Assembly (NCBI RefSeq): GCF_036621415.1
Contig: NZ_CP030941.1
Span: forward strand, 3,842,001 to 3,906,000
Reading direction: 5' to 3'
Source: Nitratireductor thuwali
GTDB lineage: Bacteria; Pseudomonadota; Alphaproteobacteria; Rhizobiales; Rhizobiaceae
DNA length: 64,000 nucleotides
In this document: in pieces, positions 29,238 through 38,634 of the stretch
Numbering within the stretch: position 1 is the stretch's first letter
Layout of the letters: the number at the start of each line of letters is the position of its first letter
Notes under the pieces: generated by a model
Database searches by the model: none
Seen by the model: only the letters and a program-made list of their open reading frames with translations
What the model was told of the DNA's origin: nothing
Position numbers and translations under genes: made by a program

Positions 29238-29252
29238 GGCGCGGCCCGGCTG

Positions 29253-30422
29253 CTACGGTCCTACATCGAGATCGAAGACTTCGAACGGGGTCGTGACGAT
29301 GAGTTCGGCTGCCGAGCCGATCGTCTGTCCGATGCCGCTGGCCAGCCTGTCGAAACGGCGGCTTATCTCCTGCTCGTCTGTCGGCCCCTCGTCGGCGACG
29401 AGCGTTTCGCCGAGCAGCCGGATCAGCAGCGGGTTTTCCGCGAATTTGGTGTGATGGAGCCCGTCGCCCGCGGCAACGCCCGTGATGTCGATCACCGTCA
29501 CTCCGGCGCTCGACAGGTTCTGGGCATTGATGACCGCCCCGACCCGAGGCTGATTGCCGGCAATGAGCTGCGACAGGGACAGCGCCCGGTCGTCCCGCGA
29601 CGTCAGCACGTAGAAGCCGCCGACGGGTTCGCCATACCGGCGCATCTGCAGCTTGAACACGTCGGCGTCGATATCGGGCGAAGCCAGAACGACGTCGCCC
29701 AGCTTTCCATTCAGATCCTTGTTGCCCGAGATGGCGAGCTGGCGCAGCGTTTCCATCACCACCCAGCTTCCCATTGAATGGGCGATGATGTCGATCCGCT
29801 TGGCGCCGGACCGCGCGACCGTCAGCAGCGTGTCCTCCAGCGCATCGCGCGCCGCCGCGGCACTGTTGCTGTCATAGATATAGTCGATCGTCCGCCCAGC
29901 CGAGGCCCAGGTAAACAGCACCGGCGTACCGGTAAAGCCCGAATCGTGCACGATCTGCGTCATCCGGTAGACGGCCTCGTCAAAGCCCGTGTTGTAGCCA
30001 TGGACGAACACCAGCGCCCGGCCGTCGCTTTCGGCCAGATCCTCGCGCAGGCTCTCGGAAAATCCCTCCTCGCTGGTGTAAAGGCCGATGCGGCGGGCGG
30101 CGAAATAGCGCGCCGGATCGGCGACCTTGCGCGTCGGGCTGCGCTCGATGCGGCCCGGCTCGTGGACGGCCGGCACGCTGATCTCGACGCGGCCGAACAT
30201 CGGGTCGGGCGACCGGTCTCCCGCGAAGACGACGCCCGGCGCTTCATCCCGCGCGCGCGAGGTCGCGATGAACAACTCATGCGTGCTGGCGATCTGCCCG
30301 GCGCTCGCCGGGGCAATGGTCTGGGCAAGGATGCGATGGCGGCTTTCGCCGGCGCAGCCGCCAAGCAATATGGCAAGGGCCATGACGACCGGGGCGAACA
30401 GGCGCATGCGGCCATCTGCCAT
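29253..30422 (-). CDS. DUF900-type alpha/beta hydrolase lipoprotein
   Basis: 389 aa from the ATG at 30422, preceded by GGGAGCAACATC. The signal peptide ends in a lipobox LLGGC, so the protein is probably lipid-anchored. The hydrolase core is characteristic of DUF900: ALVFVHGYNTGFDEAVYRM, LFTWASAG, nucleophile elbow IAHSMGSWV, and ASPDIDADVF (acid). These are esterase-like proteins of the envelope with unknown substrate. Convergent with ade, 15 nt apart. Confidence 0.88.
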   Translation of the reverse strand: MADGRMRLFAPVVMALAILLGGCAGESRHRILAQTIAPASAGQIASTHELFIATSRARDEAPGVVFAGDRSPDPMFGRVEISVPAVHEPGRIERSPTRKVADPARYFAARRIGLYTSEEGFSESLREDLAESDGRALVFVHGYNTGFDEAVYRMTQIVHDSGFTGTPVLFTWASAGRTIDYIYDSNSAAAARDALEDTLLTVARSGAKRIDIIAHSMGSWVVMETLRQLAISGNKDLNGKLGDVVLASPDIDADVFKLQMRRYGEPVGGFYVLTSRDDRALSLSQLIAGNQPRVGAVINAQNLSSAGVTVIDITGVAAGDGLHHTKFAENPLLIRLLGETLVADEGPTDEQEISRRFDRLASGIGQTIGSAAELIVTTPFEVFDLDVGP

Positions 30423-30503
30423 GATGTTGCTCCCAAATTTTGAGCGCTGCCACCCGCTACGCCTATTAGCGTCCATGGCTTGCCGAGTCTATCCGAAGGC
30501 ACG

Positions 30504-31961
30504 CTACCGACCCCAGAATACGGGCGTAAAGATGACGAGGACGGTGAGAATTTCGAGCCGGCCCAGGAGCATGGCCAGCGCCATGATCCATTTGGCGGTG
30601 TCCGACAGGGGCGCAAAGCTGCCGGCCGGGCCGACGACGGGGCCGAGACCCGGGCCGACATTGGTCAAGGCCGACAGCGCGGCCGAAACGGCCGTGATCA
30701 GATCGAGCCCGGTGGCTGCCAGCATGAGGATGATGACCGCCCATATCACGAGGAAGGCGGACATGTAGAGCACCACTGCTCGTTGCAGGTCGTCGTCCAC
30801 GGGGCGGTCGCCGTAGCGGACAGTCAGCACGGTGTTCGGATAGACGAAGCGGCGCAGGCCGTTGGCCAGGAGCTCGAACAGGATAAGAAAGCGGTAGGCC
30901 TTGATGCCGCCGGTCGTCGAGCCCGAGCACCCGCCCAGGAACATCGCCACGAAGGCCGCTGCCAGCGCGAACGGCCCCCACGCGCCATAGTCCTCGCTGG
31001 CATAGCCGGTGGTGGTGATGATGGAGACGAAATTGAAGGCCGAGTGGGTGAGCGCATCGAAGAAGGGCCTTTCGTCCACAACGCGCAGATAGATCGCCAC
31101 GACGATCACGAACACCACCACATAGCCCGCGAACACCCTGATCTGCGGATCGCGCAGCGCATCGAGACGGCCGCGCAGGACGAACAGGATGAGAATCGAG
31201 AAGGGCAGGGCGCCCAAAAACATGAACAGGGTGCTCACCCACAGGATTGCGGCATTGTCGGCATAAAAGCCCATGGACGCGTCATGGGTGGAGAAACCCG
31301 CCGTGGCCGTCGTCGTGAGCGCATGGTTGAGCGCGTCGAACGTTGTCATGCCGGCCGCCGCATAGCTGATCGCGCAAGCCAGGGTCAGCACCGCATAGAT
31401 GCCGAACAGGCTGTAGGCGAAGGTGGAGAAGCGGTCGAAGGGGCGGTCTTCGATGTCCGATGATTCGATCTTGAAATAGGAAACGCCGCCGACATTCAGG
31501 AACGGCAGGATGAACAGGCCGAGCGCGATGACGCCGAGCCCGCCGATCCATTGCAGGATCGAACGCCACAGAAGCAGGCCCGGCGGCAGGCCGTCGAGCC
31601 CGACGATGACCGTGGCGCCCGTGGCCGTGACGCCCGACACGGATTCGAACACCGCGTCGGCCAGCCCTAGCTCCACCGACGCGGCAAGCAACGGCACCGC
31701 GCCGACAAGGCAGGCGGTAAACCACAGCAGGTTGACCACGAGAAAGCCGAAGCGCGAGGAGATGGGCGGCTGGCGCCCCTGGGTGGCCATGGACACGGCG
31801 AGCGCCAGGCCGCCCGTGAAAAACGACGAGAAGGCGAAAACGCGCCAGTCGTCATTGCCGTAATAGGCGTCCACCGCCGCCGGGATGAGCATGGCCACCG
31901 AAAGGTAGAGCGCAAACGCCGAAGCAATATGGATAGCAGCGCGGATTGCCAGATATTGCAC
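30504..31961 (-). CDS. trkH: TrkH family potassium uptake protein
   Basis: 485 aa from a GTG at 31961 with CGGGGACC upstream; there is no suitable ATG, and the frame upstream is only the antisense of ilvA. Length equals that of TrkH. Four pore-like repeats are visible, e.g. SGVTATGATVIVG, TTTATAGFSTHD, ITTTGYASEDYG and SALTNVGPGLGPVVG, plus GGCSGSTTGGIKAYR. The protein forms the K+-translocating membrane subunit that works with cytoplasmic TrkA. TrkA is not in this window. Confidence 0.92.
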   Translation of the reverse strand: MQYLAIRAAIHIASAFALYLSVAMLIPAAVDAYYGNDDWRVFAFSSFFTGGLALAVSMATQGRQPPISSRFGFLVVNLLWFTACLVGAVPLLAASVELGLADAVFESVSGVTATGATVIVGLDGLPPGLLLWRSILQWIGGLGVIALGLFILPFLNVGGVSYFKIESSDIEDRPFDRFSTFAYSLFGIYAVLTLACAISYAAAGMTTFDALNHALTTTATAGFSTHDASMGFYADNAAILWVSTLFMFLGALPFSILILFVLRGRLDALRDPQIRVFAGYVVVFVIVVAIYLRVVDERPFFDALTHSAFNFVSIITTTGYASEDYGAWGPFALAAAFVAMFLGGCSGSTTGGIKAYRFLILFELLANGLRRFVYPNTVLTVRYGDRPVDDDLQRAVVLYMSAFLVIWAVIILMLAATGLDLITAVSAALSALTNVGPGLGPVVGPAGSFAPLSDTAKWIMALAMLLGRLEILTVLVIFTPVFWGR

Positions 31962-32108
31962 GAATTGGTCCCCGTCGACGGTGGTCTTTTGGCGTCGGCG
32001 CTTGACGTGTCCGCCCGCGATGCTGCGGGAGATTGGCGTTGCCGCTTTCGATATGCAATAGCCGATGCGGAACCGGATGACGAGCCGGGCCGGCGGAAGG
32101 AAGACGAT

Positions 32109-33365
32109 ATGAACCAGTTTGTCGAGCGGGTGGCCGGGGCCGAAAGCGCATTGCGCGCGCTCTTCCCCGAAACGCCGCTGCAGGAGAACGACTATCTGTC
32201 CAAGAAGACGGGCGCCCGCGTCTTCCTCAAGCGCGAGGACCTGACGCCGGTGCGTTCCTACAAGCTGCGCGGCGCCTTCAATTTCATGCGCAAGGCGCTG
32301 GCCGCCAAGCCTGACCTGCCGAGCTTCGTCTGCGCATCGGCCGGCAATCACGCCCAGGGCTTCGCCTTCGTCTGCCGGCACTTTTCCAAGAAGGGCGTCG
32401 TCTTCATGCCGGTGACTACCCCGCAGCAGAAGATCGACAAGACGCGCCTGTTCGGCGGCCCCTTCATCGAGGTGCGGCTGGTCGGCGATTTCTTCGACGA
32501 ATGCTACCGCGCCGCCGCCGCCCATGCCGAGGCCGAGGGCACGCTGATGGTGCCGCCCTTCGACCACGCCGACATCATCGAGGGCCAGGCGACGGTCGCC
32601 CGGGAAATGGCCGACCAGATCGGCGGCGGGCTCGATCAGGCGCTGGTTGTCCTGCCGGTCGGCGGCGGTGGGCTCGCGGCCGGCGTCACAGGCTATCTCA
32701 ATGCGGTCGGGACCGGCTGCGACTTCATCTTCGCCGAGCCGGCCGGCGCGCCCAGCCTGCGCAGGAGCCTTGAGACCGGCAAGCGGGCCAAGCTCGAAGC
32801 GGTCGACAATTTCGTGGATGGGGCGGCAGTCGCCGAAATCGGGCGCGAACCCTTCCGCCGCCTCAAGGGTTTTTCGGCCGATAAGGTGCATCTGGTGCCC
32901 GAAAACCGCCTCTGCGCCACGATGGTGGAAATGCTCAACATCGAGGGCGTGGTGCTGGAGCCCGCCGGGGCGCTGGCCATCGATACGCTGAAGGATTTCC
33001 CGCGCAAGGAGCTGAAGGGCCGCACGGTGATCGCCGTCGTGTCCGGCGGCAATTTCGATTTCGAGCGCCTTCCCGACGTGAAGGAGCGCGCCCTGCGCTT
33101 CGAGGGGCTGAAGAAATACTTCATCTTCCGCTTTCCCCAGCGCCCGGGCGCGCTGCGCGACTTTCTCGATCTTCTGGGGCCGGACGACGACATTACGCGC
33201 TTCGAATATCTGAAGAAGTCCGCCCGCAATTTCGGTTCGGTGCTGATCGGCCTCGAAACCAGGGACCGCAAGAACTTTCCAAGGCTCATGCGCCGGTTTG
33301 ACGAAGCCGGCTGGGCCTATCAGGATATCACCGAGAACGACATCATCGCGAGCCTGCTGATATGA
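32109..33365 (+). CDS. ilvA: Threonine ammonia-lyase, biosynthetic short form
   Basis: 418 aa from the ATG with GGAAGGAAGACG before it. PLP-binding motif RSYKLRGAFNF (Lys52), CASAGNHAQGFAF, and the phosphate-binding glycine loop LPVGGGGLAAG. The C-terminal ~85 residues are a single ACT-like regulatory domain (FIFRFPQRPGALRDFLD), as in the ~410-aa IlvA clade. It deaminates threonine to 2-oxobutanoate for isoleucine synthesis and is normally inhibited by isoleucine. ilvD lies 28 kb away. The DUF1697 gene overlaps its stop. Confidence 0.94.
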   Translation: MNQFVERVAGAESALRALFPETPLQENDYLSKKTGARVFLKREDLTPVRSYKLRGAFNFMRKALAAKPDLPSFVCASAGNHAQGFAFVCRHFSKKGVVFMPVTTPQQKIDKTRLFGGPFIEVRLVGDFFDECYRAAAAHAEAEGTLMVPPFDHADIIEGQATVAREMADQIGGGLDQALVVLPVGGGGLAAGVTGYLNAVGTGCDFIFAEPAGAPSLRRSLETGKRAKLEAVDNFVDGAAVAEIGREPFRRLKGFSADKVHLVPENRLCATMVEMLNIEGVVLEPAGALAIDTLKDFPRKELKGRTVIAVVSGGNFDFERLPDVKERALRFEGLKKYFIFRFPQRPGALRDFLDLLGPDDDITRFEYLKKSARNFGSVLIGLETRDRKNFPRLMRRFDEAGWAYQDITENDIIASLLI

Positions 33366-33904
33366 GCGAAGCCACCCGGTACATCGTCGTGTTCCGCGGC
33401 GTCGGCGGCAAGACGCAGCTGCCCGTCGCCAGGCTGCGCGCCGTGCTGGAGGCGGACGGTTTCCACGGCGTGAAGACCTACATCAACAGCGGCAACGCCG
33501 TCCTGACGTCGACCCTTGACGAGGCGGCGCTGGCGCGGCGCGTGGCCGAGCTGGTCCGCGCAAAGATGGGCTTTGATAAAAGCGTGCTGGTGCGCAGCCT
33601 TGCCGAATGGGATGCCATGATCGCGCAGAACCCGTTTCCCGAAGCGGTGGACGAGCCGACGAAGCTCCACGTCTTCACGCTCGAACAGGAGCCGGAGGCG
33701 GAGCGGGTCGAGGCGCTTCGGGAGAAAGCTACGGGAACCGACCGCTTCGCCGTGCGGGGAAGGGCGCTCTATCTCCATACGCCGGACGGGATGGGCAACT
33801 CGCGTTTCGCGCCGAAAATCGAGACCACGCTCAAGGTTCCCATGACGGCGCGCAACTGGCGCACCATGCTGGCGCTCCGGGACCTGGCGGCGGCGATCGC
33901 CTGA
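33362..33904 (+). CDS. DUF1697 family protein
   Basis: 180 aa; the ATGA overlap with ilvA indicates translational coupling. The family pattern is clear: RYIVVFRGVGGKTQLPVARL, GFHGVKTYINSGNAVLTS, PTKLHVFTLEQEP, and RALYLHTPDGMGNSRFAPKI with the final TARNWRTMLAL. DUF1697 proteins are widespread, small and cytoplasmic with no established function. No reason for coupling to ilvA is apparent. Confidence 0.92.
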   Translation: MSEATRYIVVFRGVGGKTQLPVARLRAVLEADGFHGVKTYINSGNAVLTSTLDEAALARRVAELVRAKMGFDKSVLVRSLAEWDAMIAQNPFPEAVDEPTKLHVFTLEQEPEAERVEALREKATGTDRFAVRGRALYLHTPDGMGNSRFAPKIETTLKVPMTARNWRTMLALRDLAAAIA

Positions 33905-34231
33905 ACCACATCTGCCGCGCTGCACAATTCATTTGCTATTTTCCGCCCGCTTCTCCATATGAGGGGCGTAAGGCGCATGGGCCGGTCACCCGGCTCTCTC
34001 GATAGTTGAGACTTTTTCCTAGAGATTGGTTGCGTCTGCCCTGCCTGGAACCGGAATTCACCGGAGGGCGGGACAAGCTTTTCGGGTATTGCCCGAAGGG
34101 CGCGACAGCGCAGCCGCGCGAGGCCTCACGGCCCGCCGCCTTGTCGTTCAAGATAGATATTGTCATGGCAGGTTGCGCCCTGCCGCGAATTGCTGCGGAC
34201 CGTTGACGGCCGCCTGAGAAAGAAGAACGAA
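33905..34231. other. 327-nt region upstream of the DEAD-box helicase gene
   Basis: No gene is seen. It includes the hairpin-forming AGCTTTTCGGGTATTGCCCG (34076-34095). It may be a long leader of the helicase gene, as is common for cold-induced RNA helicases; this is inference only. Confidence 0.4.
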
Positions 34232-35578
34232 TTGAACAACGATAACAATGCAAAGCCGATCAGCTTCGCCGATCTGGGCATCACGGGCCCCCTCCTGACA
34301 GCCGCCAATGCGGCCGGCATGGACGTTCCCAAGCCGATCCAGGAACAGGCCATTCCGCCATTCCTGGCAGGCAAGGATATTCTGGGCGTGGCGCAGACCG
34401 GCTCGGGCAAGACGGCCGCCTTCGCGCTGCCGATCCTGTCGCGCATCGCCGGCCTCGGCAACAAGCGCCGTCCGCGCACGGCGCGCGCGCTGATTCTGGC
34501 ACCCACCCGCGAACTGGCGGTGCAGATCGAGACCGTGATCCGCGGACTTGCCAAGACCTCGCATATTTCGACCGCGCTGGTGCTGGGCGGCGTTTCGCGC
34601 CACAGCCAGGTCAAGAAGATCGCGCCGGGCGTCGACATACTGATCGCAACCCCGGGCCGGCTGACCGACCTGGTGCGCGAAGGCGACGTCATCCTGTCGG
34701 AGACGACCTGGCTCGTGCTCGACGAGGCCGACCGCATGCTGGACATGGGCTTCATCAACGATGTGCGCCGCATCGCCAAGGCCACGCATCCGGCGCGCCA
34801 GACGGCACTTTTCTCCGCCACCATGCCCGACGAGATCGCCAAGCTGGCAGCATCCCTGCTGCGCGAGCCGGTCCGCGTCGAGGTTGCCCGCCAAGGCACC
34901 ACGGCGGCCGAAATCCGCCAGAGCGTGATCCTCGCCCGCACCAAGCAGAAGCGTAAATACCTGTCCGATATCCTGGCGGACGACGCCATGCGGCAGGTGA
35001 TCGTGTTCGCCCGCACCAAGCACGGCGCCGACCGGGTGACGCGCGATCTGGAGCGCGACGGCTTCAACGCCGCCGTCATCCACGGCAATAAATCGCAGAA
35101 CGCCCGCCAGCGCGCGCTGAACGGCTTCCGCGACGGCTCGGTGCGCATCCTCGTGGCAACGGACATCGCCGCGCGCGGCATCGACGTTCCCGGCATCACC
35201 CATGTCGTGAATTTCGACCTTCCCGACGAAGCCGAAAGCTATGTGCACCGCATCGGCCGCACCGGGCGCAACGGCGCCGATGGCGAGGCGATCACCCTGT
35301 GCGATCCGACCGAAGCTTCCAAGCTGCGCCAGGTCGAGCGCATCATCCGCATGCGCCTGCCGGTCGCCGCCGACATCACCGCCCAGCCCGACCCGGCCCG
35401 TCCGGCCGCCCAAGGCGCAAGGGACGACGACCGCCGGCCGGCAAACGATGAGGCCCCGAGGCCGAATCGCGGCAGGGCGCCGAACAGGGCACGGCCGCAA
35501 AGCGATGGCGGCAAGCCGCAGAACGGCAAGTACCGCCGCCGCGGCTCGTCCCAGGGCCAGCGCGGCCGGGCCGCTTAG
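34232..35578 (+). CDS. rhlE: DEAD-box ATP-dependent RNA helicase (RhlE-like)
   Basis: 448 aa from a TTG at 34232 with AGAAAGAAGAACGAA upstream; no in-frame ATG exists before residue 30, and an earlier TTG at 34160 is possible. All motifs are present: Q-motif (PKPIQEQAIPP), AQTGSGKT (54-61), APTRELAVQ, TPGRL, VLDEADRMLDMGF, FSATMP, VATDIAARGIDVPG and HRIGRTGRNG. The last ~75 residues are a proline/arginine/glycine-rich basic tail for RNA contact. Such helicases unwind structured RNA in ribosome assembly and mRNA decay. Confidence 0.93.
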   Translation: MNNDNNAKPISFADLGITGPLLTAANAAGMDVPKPIQEQAIPPFLAGKDILGVAQTGSGKTAAFALPILSRIAGLGNKRRPRTARALILAPTRELAVQIETVIRGLAKTSHISTALVLGGVSRHSQVKKIAPGVDILIATPGRLTDLVREGDVILSETTWLVLDEADRMLDMGFINDVRRIAKATHPARQTALFSATMPDEIAKLAASLLREPVRVEVARQGTTAAEIRQSVILARTKQKRKYLSDILADDAMRQVIVFARTKHGADRVTRDLERDGFNAAVIHGNKSQNARQRALNGFRDGSVRILVATDIAARGIDVPGITHVVNFDLPDEAESYVHRIGRTGRNGADGEAITLCDPTEASKLRQVERIIRMRLPVAADITAQPDPARPAAQGARDDDRRPANDEAPRPNRGRAPNRARPQSDGGKPQNGKYRRRGSSQGQRGRAA

Positions 35579-36071
35579 GGCTGAATCCTACTAACCCCTC
35601 CCTGGAAAAAGGGGGGTAGGCCACGCTCGGTTCGATCCCCTGACAGGGGACTGGCTGTCGGGGCTGTGGATGTGGCGGAATTCCCCCTCATCGACCCGCT
35701 TCGCGGCCCACTTCTCCCCCGCAAAGCAGGGGAGAAGAAGCGCTGGCATCGGTGCAGGGCTCCCTTCCTCTCCCCCATGACCATGGGGGAGAGGTGGCCC
35801 GCGTAGCGGGTCGGTGAGGGGGAAACGGCGCCAACGCCGTTCACCGCTCCGACCTTTGTTCGGAAGAATGAGGGATGGAAGCAGAACGCACGAATTACAT
35901 GTGCGATAGCCCTACACTGCAGAGAGGCCAGCCACACGCCGCCCCTTCACCCAACCGCAACTGGCCGTCCGGCCTCTACCACTTGGCTCAATTGCCCGTC
36001 GGGTCGTCATGCGATAGATGGTTCGCGCCGTCCGCTGGCGATCTGCCGGCACGGGCATGGGAGGACGTTTG
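35579..36071. repeat. Intergenic palindromic repeat block
   Basis: The 493-nt gap holds no gene. At 35681-35824 arms TTCCCCCTCATCGACCCGCT and the complement ending GGTGAGGGGGAAA (35813-35824) enclose CACTTCTCCCCC and GGGGGAGAGGTG modules. An inner perfect hairpin CTCCCCCATG/CATGGGGGAG is at 35769-35790. A related GGGGGGTAGG/CCCTGACAGGGG segment precedes it. Confidence 0.7.
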
Positions 36072-37298
36072 ATGGCAGGCATAGCGGCGCTGGCGGCCGC
36101 CTACATTCTTTCCCAGTTCTATCGTTCCTTTCTGGCCGTGCTGACCCCGGCGCTTACCGCCGAGCTCGGCGCGACGAAGGCCGAGCTTTCGGCGGCATCG
36201 GGCACCTGGTTCGCCGTCTTCGCCCTTGCGCAATTCGCCGTCGGCATATCGCTCGATCGCTACGGCCCGCGCCGGACGGCGGCTGTCCTGCTTGCCGGGT
36301 GCGGCGGGGGAGGCGCCATCCTTTTCGCGCTCGCGACGGCACCGTGGATGGTCATCGCCGCCATGGCCCTGATCGGGCTCGGCTGCGCGCCCGTGCTGAT
36401 GGCCTCCGTCTTCATCTTCGCCAAGAGCTATTCCTCCGCCAGGCTGGCGATACTGACATCCTGGCTCGTCGGTTTCGGAACCTTGGGCAACGTGGTGGGC
36501 GCCGCCCCGCTTGCGGCGGCGGCCGAAGCCTTTGGCTGGCGCGAGGTCATGATGGGCCTTGCGGCCATCACCATCGCCGTGGCGCTGGCCATCTACACCC
36601 TCGTGCGCGATCCCGAGACCTCCGCCGAGGAAACGGCCGCGAATACCGGGCTGGCCGGCTATCTGGAGCTTTTCAAGCTGAGATTGCTGTGGCCCCTGCT
36701 GCCGCTGATCGCCCTCAACTACGCGGCGGCCGCCGGCATCCGCGGTCTGTGGGCGGGTCCTTATCTTGCCGATGTCTATGGCGCGGAGGCGCTGCTGATC
36801 GGCCAGGTTACGCTGTTCATGGCGCTGGCGATGGTCGCCGGCTCCTTCGTCTACGGCCCGATGGACCAGATATTCGGCACCCGCAAATGGGTCGCAGTGA
36901 CCGGCAACACGCTCAGTCTCGCGGCGCTGTCGTGGCTGGCCTTCTTCCCCATCACCAGCATTGCCCAGACAACGGTGCTGTTCGTGCTGGTTGGCATTTG
37001 CGGCGGCAGCTATGGCCTGCTGATGGCGCATGGGCGGGCATTCGTGCCGGCTCATCTCACCGGGCGCGGCGTGACCCTGTTGAACTTCTTCTCGATCGGC
37101 GGCGCCGGCTTGATGCAGTTCGCAACCGGCGCGGTGGTCACCGTCAGCACCGTGGAGGGGGAGCCGGTGGCCGCCTATCGCAATCTGTTCATCTTCTATG
37201 CCGGCATGCTCGCCGTCAGCCTGCTTATCTATCTGTTTGCGCGGGATGCGCGTCCGACCGAATCGCGGCCGGCGGTGCGGCCCCTCCGGCAGGAGTAG
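36072..37298 (+). CDS. Major facilitator superfamily transporter
   Basis: 408 aa with GGGAGGACGTTTG before the ATG. Twelve hydrophobic segments and the MFS loop motif between helices 2 and 3 (ISLDRYGPRRTAA) are visible. GFGTLGNVVGAAPLAAAAEAFGWR fits helix 5. It resembles the CP/ACS/nitrate-sulfate-like MFS groups but no substrate can be assigned. The gene has no obvious partner; cysK follows after 301 nt. Confidence 0.88.
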   Translation: MAGIAALAAAYILSQFYRSFLAVLTPALTAELGATKAELSAASGTWFAVFALAQFAVGISLDRYGPRRTAAVLLAGCGGGGAILFALATAPWMVIAAMALIGLGCAPVLMASVFIFAKSYSSARLAILTSWLVGFGTLGNVVGAAPLAAAAEAFGWREVMMGLAAITIAVALAIYTLVRDPETSAEETAANTGLAGYLELFKLRLLWPLLPLIALNYAAAAGIRGLWAGPYLADVYGAEALLIGQVTLFMALAMVAGSFVYGPMDQIFGTRKWVAVTGNTLSLAALSWLAFFPITSIAQTTVLFVLVGICGGSYGLLMAHGRAFVPAHLTGRGVTLLNFFSIGGAGLMQFATGAVVTVSTVEGEPVAAYRNLFIFYAGMLAVSLLIYLFARDARPTESRPAVRPLRQE

Positions 37299-37599
37299 CA
37301 GGGCGGGGTGCCGGCGCGCTCGCGCTGCCGCCAGCCGGCCGGCCGCACAGGAGCGCGAAACGCCATTCCTGCGGCAGGAGACCGGCCGCGCCGGATTGGC
37401 CGCCGCTGAACGGCAGATCCGGTATAGGCTGAAACCGTGCTTGTGCGGCAAGAACCGTTTTCCGGCTTGAAGCGCCCCGGCTGAACCATTTGTCCCCTTC
37501 GCCGCCGCTGGCGCAAAAACACGCCTTGCATGGCGATGCGCCGGTTTTTACGTTGCACCTTCTGCAATTGCGCTCGGCGCGACCCAGACGAGGAACATC
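37299..37599. other. 301-nt intergenic region upstream of cysK
   Basis: No gene or strong repeat is seen. It presumably contains the promoter of the cysK cluster. I find no confident operator. Confidence 0.4.
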
Positions 37600-38634
37600 A
37601 TGCAGCCTTCGGTGATCGAAACCATCGGCAACACGCCGCTCATCCGCCTCCGCCGCGCCTCAGAGGAGACGGGCTGCGAGATCTATGGCAAGGCCGAGTT
37701 CATGAACCCGGGCCAGTCTGTGAAGGATCGCGCCGGCCTTTTCATCGTCCGCGACGCGGAGAAGAAGGGGCTGTTGCGGCCTGGCGGCGTGATCGTCGAG
37801 GGTACCGCCGGCAATACGGGAATCGGCCTGACCCTGGTCGCAAAGGCGCTTGGCTACCGCACGGTGATCGTGATTCCGGAGACCCAGAGCCAGGAAAAGA
37901 AGGATGCGCTCCGCATTCTCGGCGCCGAGCTCATCGAGGTTCCGGCCGTCCCCTACAAGAACCCCAACAATTACGTGAAACTGTCCGGTAGACTGGCCGA
38001 GCAACTGGCTGCAAGCGATCCCAACGGCGCGATCTGGGCGAACCAGTTCGACAATGTGGCCAACCGCAACGGGCATGTGGAAACCACCGCCGAGGAGATC
38101 TGGGCGCAGACCGGCGGCAAGGTCGACGGCTTCGTCTCCGCCGTCGGCACCGGCGGCACGCTGGCCGGCGTCGGAGAAGGCCTGAGGCGGCACAACGCCT
38201 CGGTCAAGATCGCGCTGGCCGACCCGCTGGGCGCGGCCCTTTACAGCTATTACACCACCGGCGAGCTGAAGTCGGAGGGAAGTTCCATCACCGAGGGCAT
38301 CGGCCAGGGGCGCATTACCGCCAATCTGGACGGGTTCGAGCCGGATTTCGCCTTTCAGGTGCCCGACAGCGAGGCGCTGCCCATCATCTTCGACCTGATC
38401 CAGGAGGAGGGGCTCTGCCTCGGCGGCTCCACCGGCATCAACATTGCAGGCGCCAAGCGGCTGGCGCGCGAAATGGGGCCGGGGCACACCATCGTCACCA
38501 TTCTGTGCGACTACGGAAACCGCTACCAGTCCAAGCTGTTCAATCCCGCCTTCCTGCGCGAGAAGGACCTGCCGGTTCCCGCCTGGATGGAGCGCGCGCC
38601 GGACGTTGCCGTGCCGTTCGAGGAGGTCGCCTGA
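37600..38634 (+). CDS. cysK: Cysteine synthase A (O-acetylserine sulfhydrylase)
   Basis: 344 aa with ACGAGGAACATC before the ATG. It begins with SVIETIGNTPLIRL. The PLP lysine is Lys42 in PGQSVKDRA, and the phosphate/substrate loop is EGTAGNTGIGL. GTGGTLAGVGEGL and ILCDYGNRYQSKLF follow. It makes cysteine from O-acetylserine and sulfide. It heads a cluster with overlapping alaX-like, then sseA and a GNAT gene. At 344 aa it is slightly longer than typical CysK, like an alphaproteobacterial subgroup. Confidence 0.94.
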   Translation: MQPSVIETIGNTPLIRLRRASEETGCEIYGKAEFMNPGQSVKDRAGLFIVRDAEKKGLLRPGGVIVEGTAGNTGIGLTLVAKALGYRTVIVIPETQSQEKKDALRILGAELIEVPAVPYKNPNNYVKLSGRLAEQLAASDPNGAIWANQFDNVANRNGHVETTAEEIWAQTGGKVDGFVSAVGTGGTLAGVGEGLRRHNASVKIALADPLGAALYSYYTTGELKSEGSSITEGIGQGRITANLDGFEPDFAFQVPDSEALPIIFDLIQEEGLCLGGSTGINIAGAKRLAREMGPGHTIVTILCDYGNRYQSKLFNPAFLREKDLPVPAWMERAPDVAVPFEEVA

